Counted from the first letter of the stretch, positions 52,712-62,518 are shown. The stretch: DNA of 64,000 bases from Vibrio splendidus (GCF_003345295.1 NZ_CP031055.1:1674001-1738000), one strand, 5' to 3'. Notes: generated by a model from the sequence alone, not told the origin. Program-made: numbers and translations.

Positions 52712-53530
52712 ATGTCTACTCTTACCCTTAAAGGGCTTACCAAGCACTACTCCAGTTCTGATAAAGCCCTGACCAACGTTAGCTTGTCGGTGAATGCCGG
52801 CGAAGTCGTTGGATTGATTGGCCCATCTGGTGCGGGTAAATCAACGCTGATTCGCTGTATTAACCGACTAACCGAGCCCACCAGCGGCGAAGTTATCTTC
52901 TCCAACACCAACCTTGAGACATTGTCTAAGCGACAACTGAGACATTCACGACGTGAAATTGGGATGATTTTCCAAGAGTACGCATTGATTGAGCGCTTAA
53001 CGGTCATGGAAAATGTGCTTTCAGGGCGTTTAGGTTACGTAAACTTCTGGCAAAGCTTTACTCGTCGTTTCCCAGAATCGGATATCCAAGCCGCTTATGC
53101 GCTACTCGACCGCGTTGGTTTATTAGAGCACGCCAATAAAAGAGCCGATGCCCTATCAGGTGGACAGCGCCAACGTGTAGGTATTGCTCGCGCACTCGCT
53201 CAAAAACCGAAATTACTGTTGATTGATGAACCAACGGCCGCGCTGGACCCACGTACAGCGCGCCAGATCATGCGATTGATTAGCGAGATTTGTTCAGAAC
53301 AACAACTCCCAGCCATCATCAATATTCACGATGTTCAGTTAGCTAAACAGTTTGTCGACCGTGTTGTCGGGCTAAATGCTGGCTGCGCGGTATTTGATGA
53401 CAAACCAACTCTGCTTACCGAAGACGTGCTCACACAGATCTACGGTGAAGAGGATTGGAGCCAACAGGTAGAAGAAGAGGAAGATGACCTGATCATCACT
53501 CACCCTCATTTGTCTGAGGCAACAATATGA
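52712..53530 (+). CDS. phnC: PhnC-type ABC transporter ATPase
   Basis: 272 residues from the ATG after AGGAATTCT; the open frame extends 30 codons upstream over the hairpin but has no ribosome site. Walker A is GPSGAGKS (37-44), the signature is LSGGQRQRVG (148-157) and Walker B is LLLIDEPTAALD with Asp172 and Glu173. It is a cytoplasmic ATPase driving phosphonate-type uptake. The last codons overlap the next gene (ATGA). Confidence 0.92.
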   Translation: MSTLTLKGLTKHYSSSDKALTNVSLSVNAGEVVGLIGPSGAGKSTLIRCINRLTEPTSGEVIFSNTNLETLSKRQLRHSRREIGMIFQEYALIERLTVMENVLSGRLGYVNFWQSFTRRFPESDIQAAYALLDRVGLLEHANKRADALSGGQRQRVGIARALAQKPKLLLIDEPTAALDPRTARQIMRLISEICSEQQLPAIINIHDVQLAKQFVDRVVGLNAGCAVFDDKPTLLTEDVLTQIYGEEDWSQQVEEEEDDLIITHPHLSEATI

Positions 53531-54390
53531 CTCAGCCATATCCAAACCAAGCTCAGCATCATTCAAAGCTAGCTCAACAAAACCCCAAGTTAGATCAGAA
53601 ATACCCGACACAGTGGACAAAGCCGCCACTGATATCTAATTCATGGTTGCGTTGGAGTTTGATCATCATCGTCGCGGTGTATTTATACCTTGCGACTCAA
53701 TCGGTACACGTAAACTGGGCTCGAATCTACGAAGGCAGCGAACGCGGCTGGCAGTTCATTTTGGCTTTCATGAACCCAGATTTTGGCGGACGTTGGAACA
53801 ACATCTCACAAGGTTTGATTGAGAGCTTAACCATGACGCTCACGTCAACCGTGGCAGGTGTCATTCTCTCAATCCCATTCGGATTAGGCGCAGCCAAAAA
53901 TCTTGCCCCTACTCCCGTTTATCTATTCTGCCGTGCATTTATTTCGATCGCTCGTAGCTTACAAGAGATCATCGTTGCGATTCTGTGTGTGGCTCTGTTT
54001 GGCTTTGGTACGTTTGCGGGTTTTGTCACGCTGACATTCGCAACCATCGGCTTTCTCGCGAAATTGTTTGCCGATGAAATTGAAGCCATCGACCCAGCAC
54101 CACTCACCGCAATGCGCGCAACTGGCGCAAGTTGGCTACAACAAGTGAACTATGCGATTCAAGCGCAGGTAATGCCACGCTTTATCGGGCTTTCGATGTA
54201 CCGACTCGACATCAACTTTCGTGAGTCTGCTGTGATTGGCATTGTTGGCGCAGGGGGTATCGGCGCAACATTGAACACCGCCATGGACCGTTACGAATAC
54301 AGCGCAGCGGCCGCTATTCTATTGATTATTATCGTGATCGTGATGTTGTGTGAGTACCTATCGACCATCATCCGCAAGCATGTGCAGTAA
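53527..54390 (+). CDS. phnE: PhnE-type ABC permease, subunit 1
   Basis: 287 residues. After a polar Gln-rich N-terminus, about six membrane helices follow. The EAA loop is visible as EIEAIDPAPLTAMRATGASWLQQVNY, and RESAVIGIVGAGGIGATLNTAM is the PhnE C-terminal signature. The start overlaps the phnC stop by four bases, so the two are coupled. It forms the channel with subunit 2. Confidence 0.9.
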   Translation: MTQPYPNQAQHHSKLAQQNPKLDQKYPTQWTKPPLISNSWLRWSLIIIVAVYLYLATQSVHVNWARIYEGSERGWQFILAFMNPDFGGRWNNISQGLIESLTMTLTSTVAGVILSIPFGLGAAKNLAPTPVYLFCRAFISIARSLQEIIVAILCVALFGFGTFAGFVTLTFATIGFLAKLFADEIEAIDPAPLTAMRATGASWLQQVNYAIQAQVMPRFIGLSMYRLDINFRESAVIGIVGAGGIGATLNTAMDRYEYSAAAAILLIIIVIVMLCEYLSTIIRKHVQ

Positions 54391-54400
54391 GGAACGACCA

Positions 54401-55231
54401 ATGAGCACGCTAAATGACACCTCTACAAGCTCCATGAATCGTACCCAATGGCAGCGTTACGACAGTAAACAGAGCCTTATGCTTTGGCTTGGTTGGCTTT
54501 GCTTTGTTGCGCTAACGGTTTTTGCATGGCAAGTCATGAACAAAGACACGATTTGGTACTTTGTGACAGACTCACCGAATCAACTTGCTGATATCTCGTC
54601 ACGTATGTGGCCACCAAGATGGAGCTATTTAGAGTCACTTTGGAGCCCTTTATGGGACACCATTAATATTGCAACACTTGGCACACTGTTAGGGATCGTA
54701 CTGGCATTTCCAGTCGCGTTCTTAGCCGCACGCAACACAACGCCAAGCACAACGTTTATCAGGCCTATCGCACTGTTCATCATTGCGGCAAGTCGTTCAA
54801 TCAACTCGCTAATTTGGGCACTCCTGTTAGTGGCTATCATCGGCCCTGGGTTACTGGCCGGTATTATCGCGATTGCGCTACGCTCGATTGGCTTCGTAGC
54901 TAAGTTGATGTACGAAGCGATTGAAGAAGTAAACGTAACGCAGATGTCAGCGATTCAATCGACGGGGGCATCCCCACTACAAGTGTTGAATTACGGCATT
55001 CTTCCGCAAGTAATGCCAAGTTTCATCGGCACGAGCTTGTTCCGTTGGGACATCAATATTCGAGAGTCTACCGTCTTAGGTTTGGTGGGCGCTGGCGGTA
55101 TCGGCTTAAAACTGCAAGAGTCGATGGCGATGCTGGCATGGCCTCAAGTAACGGTGATTTTCTTTGCGATTTTAGTGACAGTAGTCTTCTCTGAATGGTT
55201 AGCAGCCAAAGCAAGAAAAGCCTTTATCTAA
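54401..55231 (+). CDS. phnE: PhnE-type ABC permease, subunit 2
   Basis: 276 residues from the ATG after AAGGAACGACCA; the longer frame to 54350 would overlap subunit 1 and is rejected. It has about six helices, an EAA loop EAIEEVNVTQMSAIQSTGASPL and the signature RESTVLGLVGAGGIGLKLQESM. It differs from subunit 1, so the channel is a heterodimer, an arrangement found in some phosphonate/phosphite systems. It ends the four-gene unit at a terminator. Confidence 0.9.
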   Translation: MSTLNDTSTSSMNRTQWQRYDSKQSLMLWLGWLCFVALTVFAWQVMNKDTIWYFVTDSPNQLADISSRMWPPRWSYLESLWSPLWDTINIATLGTLLGIVLAFPVAFLAARNTTPSTTFIRPIALFIIAASRSINSLIWALLLVAIIGPGLLAGIIAIALRSIGFVAKLMYEAIEEVNVTQMSAIQSTGASPLQVLNYGILPQVMPSFIGTSLFRWDINIRESTVLGLVGAGGIGLKLQESMAMLAWPQVTVIFFAILVTVVFSEWLAAKARKAFI

Positions 55232-55254
55232 TCAATGCATCATGGATGTCTATC

Positions 55255-55282
55255 AAAGCCTACTTGCAGAGTAGGCTTTTTT
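55255..55282 (+). terminator. Terminator of the phn unit
   Basis: AAAGCCTACT / AGTAGGCTTTTTT stem and T-run. Confidence 0.88.
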
Positions 55283-55314
55283 GTTCATGGACAAACGATA
55301 AGCAGGTTTCAAAA

Positions 55315-56151
55315 TTAGAAACGTATTTCATTAGTGACAGTCCCTACCCCTTTGATCGTGACCGACACTTGATCTTTATCAGACAATGCATGCGTTCTCC
55401 CCGGCGTACCCATGAACACTAGGTCACCCGGTTTTAAGGTAAAATAGTGGCTCAAATAACTGACGACTTTGCGCGGCTTGTGGATCATAAACGAGGTGTT
55501 CTCTTGCTGAACAATATCACCGTTAACACGCGTTGTAAGTTCGACATTGTTATAATCAATGCCTTTCACAATAGTGTGACCAATCGGTCCAAACCCATCC
55601 GATGCCTTGGCTCGCAACCACTGCAAATCACTGTTCTGCCAACTTCTTTCCGTTATATCATTACCCACCGTGACACCGAAAATTGCATCTTCTGCATCTT
55701 CTTGACTGACTTTACTAATTTCTTTGCCAATCACGACCACGAGCTCACCTTCAAAATGCACATTCTGAGCATCAAAAGGGGCGTGAATGGTTTCACCCGA
55801 TAAAATCAAAGAAGACGGCAGTTTCAAGAATAAAGGAGGCGGTAAATCAGGATGAGAAGCAGCATGACTCACGTAGTTCATACCAACGGCAAAGACTTTC
55901 TCTGGCTCAGTAGGAAGCAACAGTTCAACTGATTCAAGTGGAATCGAGGTTTTTTCAATTGAATATTTGCTAAAGATGTCACCATTGATTGGAAAAATAG
56001 CGTCTTTAACTAACTTTCCGTAGCTGTTTTTGTCTTGATAATGGTAACGCACGAATTGCTCTGTATTTACATTGTTTTGCGTGCTATCCGCAACAGCATA
56101 GGCGGAACAAGAAGCAGTAAGTATTATCGCCAACCCTTCAATTAACTTCAT
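55315..56151 (-). CDS. Fumarylacetoacetate hydrolase (FAH)-fold protein with an N-terminal signal sequence
   Basis: 278 residues. The FAH C-terminal catalytic fold (about 70-278) is complete: PEKVFAVGMNYVSHAA, the metal ligands in HFEGELVVVIG (two Glu) and GNDITERSWQ (Asp), and LKPGDLVFMGTPGRT. Unusually, residues 1-22 (MKLIEGLAIILTASCSAYAV) look like a cleavable Sec signal, placing the enzyme in the periplasm, whereas FAH hydrolases and decarboxylases are normally cytoplasmic. The ATG follows AAGGATAAATC. It is convergent with the phn unit. A role in hydrolysis or decarboxylation of a 2-keto acid outside the inner membrane is possible. Confidence 0.8.
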   Translation of the reverse strand: MKLIEGLAIILTASCSAYAVADSTQNNVNTEQFVRYHYQDKNSYGKLVKDAIFPINGDIFSKYSIEKTSIPLESVELLLPTEPEKVFAVGMNYVSHAASHPDLPPPLFLKLPSSLILSGETIHAPFDAQNVHFEGELVVVIGKEISKVSQEDAEDAIFGVTVGNDITERSWQNSDLQWLRAKASDGFGPIGHTIVKGIDYNNVELTTRVNGDIVQQENTSFMIHKPRKVVSYLSHYFTLKPGDLVFMGTPGRTHALSDKDQVSVTIKGVGTVTNEIRF

Positions 56152-56280
56152 GATTTATCCTTAATTATTTCATTTCTAACACATACTGTAGCCTACACAT
56201 CGACACCACATTGACTGTTATCAATTATTTAATACGTTCTCCTTCTCTGTTCACATTATTCCCTTTTCTACAGACATAAA

Positions 56281-56315
56281 AAAACCGAGCAACTCGCTAT
56301 GAGTTACTCGGTTTG
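56281..56315 (-). terminator. Terminator of the PL17 operon
   Basis: AAACCGAG..CTC / GAG..CTCGGTTT stem, with As on the left for the minus-strand U-run. Confidence 0.85.
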
Positions 56316-56454
56316 ACTTATTCCCGATGTTTTCAGTCGTTGTTGGTTTCAACGAATGATTTTTCAATCACGACTGAATTTCAATGTGATGCTTCGTTCC
56401 CGCAAAGCACCACATCAATACATGCCATCGTTGAACAGCATGTATGTTAATCAT

Positions 56455-58608
56455 TTACAGTTGAGCAAATGATCCTTCCCACGAGTATGTCTCACCCGCG
56501 AACTCAACAGTGTGAGTTGCTTGCTGCGTGTCTTCAGCTTGGTTTGAAATACCATAATGGTAAGTGTTGCCAGAAGTAGTCTGAATGCGAACAACAGTCC
56601 CGACACTGTTATGGCCCACAACAGATACTGATTTAACTAGACCACGAGCGCCTACAGAGGCTTCGATAGACTCGTTAAAGTAACCATGCGTTTCTAGTAC
56701 AGAAGCAAACACGTGGTTTTGACCAGACTGACGTAAGATGAACGCAGGCTCACTCTTAAGGTTGAAGTCTGGATCGTTAGCACCAGTGCGAGCAAAAATC
56801 ACTTCGCTGCCCGCATTCGCGCTGGTTACTAGGCTGTAGTAGCTGCTGTCATGTAGCCAGCTGACTAGAGAACCTTCTTCGTTCACTTTGCCTGAAGCAA
56901 CGTTCCATAAGTGTTGGTAACCGTTGTCTTCACCTAATGGCTTAAGCGTTTTTTCCATGTTGTAATCGAAGTCAGTACGGATGATTTGACCAGAGTGGTG
57001 AACGGGCAAGTCGTACTGGTGCTCAGCGTCAGCTTCGATGCGGTATACATCGATAACTAGTGGCTTCTCGAACTCAGGAAGTTCAGCAAGAATCACGCTG
57101 CGTTGCATGTCGACGCCGGTGTAGTACTCAGAAATTGTGCCGCTCATGCCTTGTAGAGACTGGTCGTCTGCTACGAAGAAGTGCTTCTGACCAAACTTAG
57201 ACTCAGCCAATGCTGTGTTGAAGTTGTTCTGCGTTTTCTGATCAACCGTTACTGTGTTGTGAGCAACCGTCTGCTTACAGTAAGACTTGTTCTCTGGAAT
57301 ATAACGACCGCCAAACTTAGGCTCAACGTTTACCCAGCGACCGAAGCCGTAATCGTGCAGTACTTCGTGGCCACGGTTGAATACGCTTAGGTGCAAGCCA
57401 TCATAGTGACCGTGGTCTAGCGCAGAGTGGTACTGGTGATCAGAACCGTGTTGACCAAACCAGATCAACGCCATCGTATCGTCGTCTTTCTCGTCACGGT
57501 GACGAAGGATGCTTACGCCGCCTTTCTCGCCTGCAGGGCCGTCGGTTACAAACAGGCTACCCCAGTTGAATGCTTTGATGTCGTCTGCTGAATCAACCGC
57601 GTCAGACAATGTTTTACCTGAAGCATGAACCCAAACGTTTTGTTGGTGGTTAGCCATACCAAGCAGAGTTTCAGTCTGTTCGTAACGGTGGTAACACACA
57701 GACGTTGCCATGATAACGCCTTCATCGTTGATAGAGATTGTCTTCGATGAATCGTTCAGAGCTGGCAATGTACCGTCTGGGAATGCGGTTTTGAATACAG
57801 AGTAAGACGTTGTCTTGATCACTGAATCGTTGAATTCATAGATACCAACTTCAGGCTGACGACGTTCAATCGCTTCTGCGAACAGGTAGATTGGACGTAA
57901 AGAGAAACGGTGGTAGTAAGGACCTTCCATGTAGTAGCCGTCAGGCGAGAACAGTTGGTCAAGTTGCGCTAAGAAACCGCCGCTTACTTTGTCTAGTTTC
58001 AGGCCATATAGTGCTTTGTCTACAGATTCTTGGTCGTTGATCGCGTAACCACAGATACCTACTGCTGCCACTGCCCATAGGCCGTGGTTGTGTACGATAT
58101 CGAAGTCGTGTGCGTAAGTCACAACGAACATTTCGATCATTTGCTTAAGAAGATCGTCTTCGATCAGGCGCTTTTGCTCTTCAGAAATAGTGTGGTAGAT
58201 GCAGCTGTACGCGCAAGAAGCGTAAAGCATCCACATGTTCTCGTTCAACGTTTGGTGGAACAGCTTACCCGGAGGGTTAGAGTCACGGCTTACGTTGCTT
58301 TCAAGTGTTGGGTACACCGTCGCGTACGCTGTTAGCATATCAACGATGTAATCACGGTACTTTGTTTCCTCAGTGATAAGGAACAAACGACCTGCTAGAT
58401 CCATGTGGATGTAGTTTTGCTTGTGGCGGTTGTGCTCGTAACCGCCGCCTTCACCGTGACCTGGTACTTCAATGCCAACTTCCGCCATGTAAGCGTCAGT
58501 TTGTTTAATGTCGCGAGTCAGTGCATTACCTAATAGGCTATCCTTGCCAAGTTCTTTACGAAGCTCTGCTGCTTCTTCAAAGTTAAGTAAAAGTGGTTGA
58601 TAGCTCAT
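56455..58608 (-). CDS. PL17 oligoalginate lyase 2, cytoplasmic
   Basis: 717 residues, no signal peptide. An alpha/alpha toroid (about 1-370) is followed by a heparinase II/III-like beta-sandwich. The catalytic Asn174-His175 pair is in DIVHNHGLWAV, and the Tyr-rich loop GYYMEGPYYHRFSLRP (224-239) supplies further active-site residues, as in Alg17c. It releases unsaturated monouronate from oligomer ends. It starts two bases after the stop of the paralogue upstream and shares its promoter. It is about half identical to that paralogue by eye. The V. splendidus homologues are OalB and OalC; which is which cannot be told here. Confidence 0.92.
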   Translation of the reverse strand: MSYQPLLLNFEEAAELRKELGKDSLLGNALTRDIKQTDAYMAEVGIEVPGHGEGGGYEHNRHKQNYIHMDLAGRLFLITEETKYRDYIVDMLTAYATVYPTLESNVSRDSNPPGKLFHQTLNENMWMLYASCAYSCIYHTISEEQKRLIEDDLLKQMIEMFVVTYAHDFDIVHNHGLWAVAAVGICGYAINDQESVDKALYGLKLDKVSGGFLAQLDQLFSPDGYYMEGPYYHRFSLRPIYLFAEAIERRQPEVGIYEFNDSVIKTTSYSVFKTAFPDGTLPALNDSSKTISINDEGVIMATSVCYHRYEQTETLLGMANHQQNVWVHASGKTLSDAVDSADDIKAFNWGSLFVTDGPAGEKGGVSILRHRDEKDDDTMALIWFGQHGSDHQYHSALDHGHYDGLHLSVFNRGHEVLHDYGFGRWVNVEPKFGGRYIPENKSYCKQTVAHNTVTVDQKTQNNFNTALAESKFGQKHFFVADDQSLQGMSGTISEYYTGVDMQRSVILAELPEFEKPLVIDVYRIEADAEHQYDLPVHHSGQIIRTDFDYNMEKTLKPLGEDNGYQHLWNVASGKVNEEGSLVSWLHDSSYYSLVTSANAGSEVIFARTGANDPDFNLKSEPAFILRQSGQNHVFASVLETHGYFNESIEASVGARGLVKSVSVVGHNSVGTVVRIQTTSGNTYHYGISNQAEDTQQATHTVEFAGETYSWEGSFAQL

Positions 58609-58610
58609 TA

Positions 58611-60809
58611 TTATTTCCCCTGCTCTGCTGTGCTTGCTAATTCTGGATTTAAAATTGTTTCTACTGAGTAGAAGCCTGTCCAGCTGTATACTTTGCCGTT
58701 CAGTTCTACTTTGTGTTCAGTGCTGTCAGTTGCGCCAAGTTGGTTGCTGATCATCACTGTCACGTTTGATTTCTCTGTGGTGATCTCAACTACCGAACCG
58801 ACATTGGTGTGAGCCACAACATTGATGTTTTTAACTACACCACGTGCATTAACTGATTGCTCGAATTCTTCGTTGAAGTAACCGTGCGTTTCAACAACAG
58901 AAGCAAACAGTGTTGTTTCGCCTTTGCTACGTAGAATGAATGCAGGCTCTGAACGTAGGTTGAAACTTGGATCATTAGCGCCAGTGCGAGTAAAAATCAC
59001 TTCAGCATTGTCGTTAGACGTTGCACCTAGCCACGTGTAGTAAGTGTTGTTTTGTAGCCAGCTTACAAGTGCTGTGCCCTTCACTTCACCGCTTGCCACG
59101 TTCCATAAGTGTTGGTAACCGAAATCGTCACCTAGAGTGTTCAGCTCTTTGTTTGCTTGGTATTCAAAGTTAGTGCGAACAATCTGACCTTGATATTGGT
59201 GTGAGTAGTCGTATTGATGTTCGCCTTCGCCGCCTTTCTCAGAATCTAAACGATAAAGGTCTAATAGTAGCGGAGATTCTAATTCTTCAAGGTTTAGCAT
59301 GAACACGCTGCGTTGCATGTCAAAGCCTTGGTAGTGATCGTTAGCAAATGCACTCATTCCGTTGATTCGCTCGTCTTCTACTTTAAAGAAGTGAGGTAAA
59401 CCGTGTACAGCGTCTGCACGTTCAACGTCAAAGTTGTTCTGACATTTTTCATCAATCGTGACTGCATTGTGAGCAATCGTTTGGCGAGCGTAAGATTTGT
59501 TTTCGTCTAGGTAACGGCCGCCGAATTTAGGCTCAACGTTAACCCAACGACAGAAGCCGTATTCACGTAGCACTTCTTGACCGCGGTTAAAGAAAGAAAT
59601 GCCCAGCGTATCAAAGTTGCCGTGACCCATACCGTGTTGACCGTAGTTCATCACTAGCTGAGAAACGTCGCCTTTCTTATCCTGCATGCGGATAAAACCT
59701 TGTGCGCCGTTGTGACCTTGAGGGCCTTCGTTCAACTCAACACTTGGCCAGAAAGGCATGCCGATTTCTTTCTCAGCAGAAGCGGCTTCGTAGGCTTTAG
59801 ATAACTCAAGACCACATGGATGCATCCATACTGCGTCTTGAATCTTCGCCATACCGAGAATGTTTTGGTCTACGCCGTTTTCAGAAGAGTAATGCTTGCT
59901 GTAAACACTGACGGCAACTTGAACACCCATGTCTGTGATACCCATAGTACGAGAAGCATCATTCAGAGCCGGGAACTCACCGTTCGGGTAAGCCGTCGCA
60001 AGCATCGCTTGTACTGTGTTGCCAATCACGCCGCCTTTGTAGTTGTAGATATCAACTTCAGGCATGTGGCGGTGAATCACTTCAGCGAACACACACGTTG
60101 GGCGAATCGCATAACGGTGGTAGTAAGGGCCTTCCATGTAGTAACCAGAAGGTGCAAACAGTTGAGAAACTTGCGCTAAGAAACCGCCAGTGTCGTTACG
60201 GTCGATGCCGTACACTGACATTTCAAGGTACTCACGCTTGCCTAAAGCAAGACCACAGATACCGACAGCGGCTACTGCCCAAATACCGTGGTTGTGAATG
60301 CGGTCGAAGTCGTGTGCGTATTTAACGGTGAACATTTCTAGCATTGGTTCGAAAATGCGAGACTCAATGTTGTCACGTTGTTCTTGTGTCAGTGTTGAAG
60401 CAACACAAGAGTAAGCTAAGCTTGAGAACATTAACCAGCAGTGTTCATTCAGAATTTGGTGGAACAAACGGCCGGTAGGGTTGGTGTTTTTCTGTACGTG
60501 GTAATCAAACGTTAGGTATTTGTCTGCGTACTCTTCTAGTAATTCTGTAACAAAGTCAGCGTACTTTTGCTCTTTAGTGATCAAGAACATGCGACCAGCT
60601 AGATTCATGTACGTGTAATTTTGCTTATGGCGGTTATGTTCGTAACCCCCTGCTTCACCGTGACCTGGAACATCAATAGGTAAACGCATGAATGCTTCTA
60701 GGTCTTTCGCGTTCGCTGCAATGGTTTTACCCATTAAGCTAGAACGGCCCACTTCAAGATGAAGCTGTTCGATTTCAGCTTCAGTCAACAATACTGGTTT
60801 AGTCGTCAT
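58611..60809 (-). CDS. PL17 oligoalginate lyase 1, cytoplasmic
   Basis: 732 residues from the ATG preceded by GAGGGTGAC; a TTG six codons upstream is rejected. Same two-domain layout as the next gene. The catalytic Asn173-His174 lies in RIHNHGIWAV, followed by GYYMEGPYYHRYAIRP. First gene of the two-gene PL17 operon. Having two PL17 enzymes plus a PL15 suggests split preference for guluronate, manuronate or chain length. Upstream, AAGTAATACAA (60877) is two mismatches from the operator dyad. The gene is divergent from kdgF-kdgK-eda, whose own perfect dyad is at 61059. Confidence 0.92.
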   Translation of the reverse strand: MTTKPVLLTEAEIEQLHLEVGRSSLMGKTIAANAKDLEAFMRLPIDVPGHGEAGGYEHNRHKQNYTYMNLAGRMFLITKEQKYADFVTELLEEYADKYLTFDYHVQKNTNPTGRLFHQILNEHCWLMFSSLAYSCVASTLTQEQRDNIESRIFEPMLEMFTVKYAHDFDRIHNHGIWAVAAVGICGLALGKREYLEMSVYGIDRNDTGGFLAQVSQLFAPSGYYMEGPYYHRYAIRPTCVFAEVIHRHMPEVDIYNYKGGVIGNTVQAMLATAYPNGEFPALNDASRTMGITDMGVQVAVSVYSKHYSSENGVDQNILGMAKIQDAVWMHPCGLELSKAYEAASAEKEIGMPFWPSVELNEGPQGHNGAQGFIRMQDKKGDVSQLVMNYGQHGMGHGNFDTLGISFFNRGQEVLREYGFCRWVNVEPKFGGRYLDENKSYARQTIAHNAVTIDEKCQNNFDVERADAVHGLPHFFKVEDERINGMSAFANDHYQGFDMQRSVFMLNLEELESPLLLDLYRLDSEKGGEGEHQYDYSHQYQGQIVRTNFEYQANKELNTLGDDFGYQHLWNVASGEVKGTALVSWLQNNTYYTWLGATSNDNAEVIFTRTGANDPSFNLRSEPAFILRSKGETTLFASVVETHGYFNEEFEQSVNARGVVKNINVVAHTNVGSVVEITTEKSNVTVMISNQLGATDSTEHKVELNGKVYSWTGFYSVETILNPELASTAEQGK

Positions 60810-60876
60810 ATTCTTTGTCACCCTCAATAAAGAGTTTATCTGCTTAAACTTTGATTAAATTTTCAAACTCCATATA

Positions 60877-60887
60877 AAGTAATACAA
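60877..60887 (-). promoter_or_regulatory. Weak operator-like site AAGTAATACAA
   Basis: Right half perfect, left half with two mismatches, 67 bases upstream of the PL17 operon start codon. Confidence 0.4.
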
Positions 60888-61058
60888 TATGAGCTTTAAT
60901 TATACCTATTCGTCGCCAAATAATGAGTAGAGTCACATAATTAACCGTAAGCCATTGATGCAGTTAACTAATGCCAGATACCAAGCATTTCTTAAGTTGT
61001 TGATTCATTTACGCTATATAAAGTATCGCTTGATCAATATCACACAAACTTAGATATA

Positions 61059-61069
61059 TTGTATTACAA
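61059..61069 (+). promoter_or_regulatory. Putative operator TTGTATTACAA
   Basis: Perfect dyad within ATATTGTATTACAATTG, 73 bases upstream of kdgF. Confidence 0.7.
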
Positions 61070-61142
61070 TTGAGCTCATTCCCTTATGATGGATGCAAGT
61101 TAAGTAACACTTAAAAGATTTAAACAGATTAGGAGATACACA

Positions 61143-61478
61143 ATGAACTCTTTCTTTATCCTAGATGAAAACCCATGGGAAGAACTTGGTGGCGGCATTA
61201 AGCGTAAAATCGTTGCTTACACTGACGATCTTATGGCTGTACACCTATGTTTTGATAAGGGCGCGATTGGTCACCCTCATACTCACGAAATTCACGACCA
61301 AATCGGTTATGTTGTTCGTGGTAGCTTCGAAGCTGAAATCGACGGCGAGAAGAAAGTGCTTAAAGAAGGCGATGCTTACTTCGCTCGTAAACACATGATG
61401 CACGGTGCGGTTGCACTAGAACAAGACAGCATCCTTCTTGATATCTTCAACCCTGCGCGTGAAGATTTCCTAAAATAA
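61143..61478 (+). CDS. kdgF: KdgF, unsaturated-uronate linearising cupin
   Basis: 111 residues, a single cupin barrel. The metal-binding histidines are in HPHTHEIHDQIGYVVRGSFE (three His) and in the second motif KHMMHGAVAL. KdgF turns the cyclic 4,5-unsaturated uronate released by lyases into the linear ketonised form (DKI/DEH), speeding a step that is otherwise spontaneous. The length is normal for the family. First gene of kdgF-kdgK-eda under the operator at 61059. The ATG follows AGGAGATACACA. Confidence 0.93.
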   Translation: MNSFFILDENPWEELGGGIKRKIVAYTDDLMAVHLCFDKGAIGHPHTHEIHDQIGYVVRGSFEAEIDGEKKVLKEGDAYFARKHMMHGAVALEQDSILLDIFNPAREDFLK

Positions 61479-61512
61479 TAACTAGCGCAACCTCAGTTGC
61501 TAAGGTAAGCAT

Positions 61513-62445
61513 ATGAAATCATTAAACATCGCGGTCATTGGCGAGTGCATGGTTGAGCTACAAAAGAAACAAGACGGGCTTAAACAAAGTTTTGGTGGCG
61601 ATACGCTGAATACTGCACTTTACTTGTCACGCTTAACAAAAGGGCAAGATATCCAAACAAGCTATGTAACCGCACTAGGCACTGACCCATTCAGCGTCGA
61701 CATGTTGAAAAATTGGCAAGCTGAAGGTATCGATACAAGCTTAGTGGCTCAGCTCGATCACAAACAACCAGGGCTTTATTACATCGAGACCGATGAAACT
61801 GGTGAACGCAGCTTCCATTACTGGCGTAGTGATGCTGCAGCGAAGTTCATGTTTGATCAGGAAGACACGCCTGCTCTTCTTGATAAGCTGTTCTCTTTTG
61901 ACGCGGTTTACTTAAGTGGTATTACGCTGGCAATCTTGACAGAAAATGGTCGCACGCAGCTATTCAACTTCTTAGACAAATTCAAAGCTCAAGGCGGCCA
62001 AGTATTCTTCGACAATAACTACCGTCCTAAACTTTGGGAAAGCCAACAAGAAGCGATTTCTTGGTACTTGAAAATGCTTAAGTACACAGATACGGCTCTG
62101 CTGACGTTTGATGATGAGCAAGAGCTATACGGCGACGAAAGCATTGAACAATGTATTACACGTACGTCTGAGTCTGGTGTGAAAGAGATCGTCATTAAAC
62201 GTGGCGCGAAAGACTGCTTAGTGGTTGAAAGCCAAAGCGCTCAGTACGTTGCACCCAACCCTGTAGACAAAATCGCTGATACTACCGCAGCTGGCGACTC
62301 GTTCAGTGCAGGCTTCTTGGCCAAGCGCTTGAGCGGCGGTAGTGCTCGTGATGCTGCATTTGCAGGTCATATTGTGGCAGGAACCGTGATTCAGCATCCA
62401 GGTGCTATCATTCCTCTAGAAGCGACGCCTGATCTGTCTCTATAA
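61513..62445 (+). CDS. kdgK: 2-keto-3-deoxygluconate kinase
   Basis: 310 residues, PfkB/ribokinase family. The N-terminal GECMVELQ..FGGDTLNTALYLSRL is typical of KdgK, and DTTAAGDSFSAGF (256-268) is the second PfkB signature with the catalytic base Asp262. It phosphorylates KDG to KDPG with ATP in the cytoplasm. It lies 35 bases past kdgF and 74 bases before eda. Confidence 0.95.
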   Translation: MKSLNIAVIGECMVELQKKQDGLKQSFGGDTLNTALYLSRLTKGQDIQTSYVTALGTDPFSVDMLKNWQAEGIDTSLVAQLDHKQPGLYYIETDETGERSFHYWRSDAAAKFMFDQEDTPALLDKLFSFDAVYLSGITLAILTENGRTQLFNFLDKFKAQGGQVFFDNNYRPKLWESQQEAISWYLKMLKYTDTALLTFDDEQELYGDESIEQCITRTSESGVKEIVIKRGAKDCLVVESQSAQYVAPNPVDKIADTTAAGDSFSAGFLAKRLSGGSARDAAFAGHIVAGTVIQHPGAIIPLEATPDLSL

Positions 62446-62518
62446 TTACGCACTTTAACTATTAATCAAGGGTTTGCTTAGTTGAAAGCAGGCCCACATT
62501 TGACGTGAGAAAGAATTC

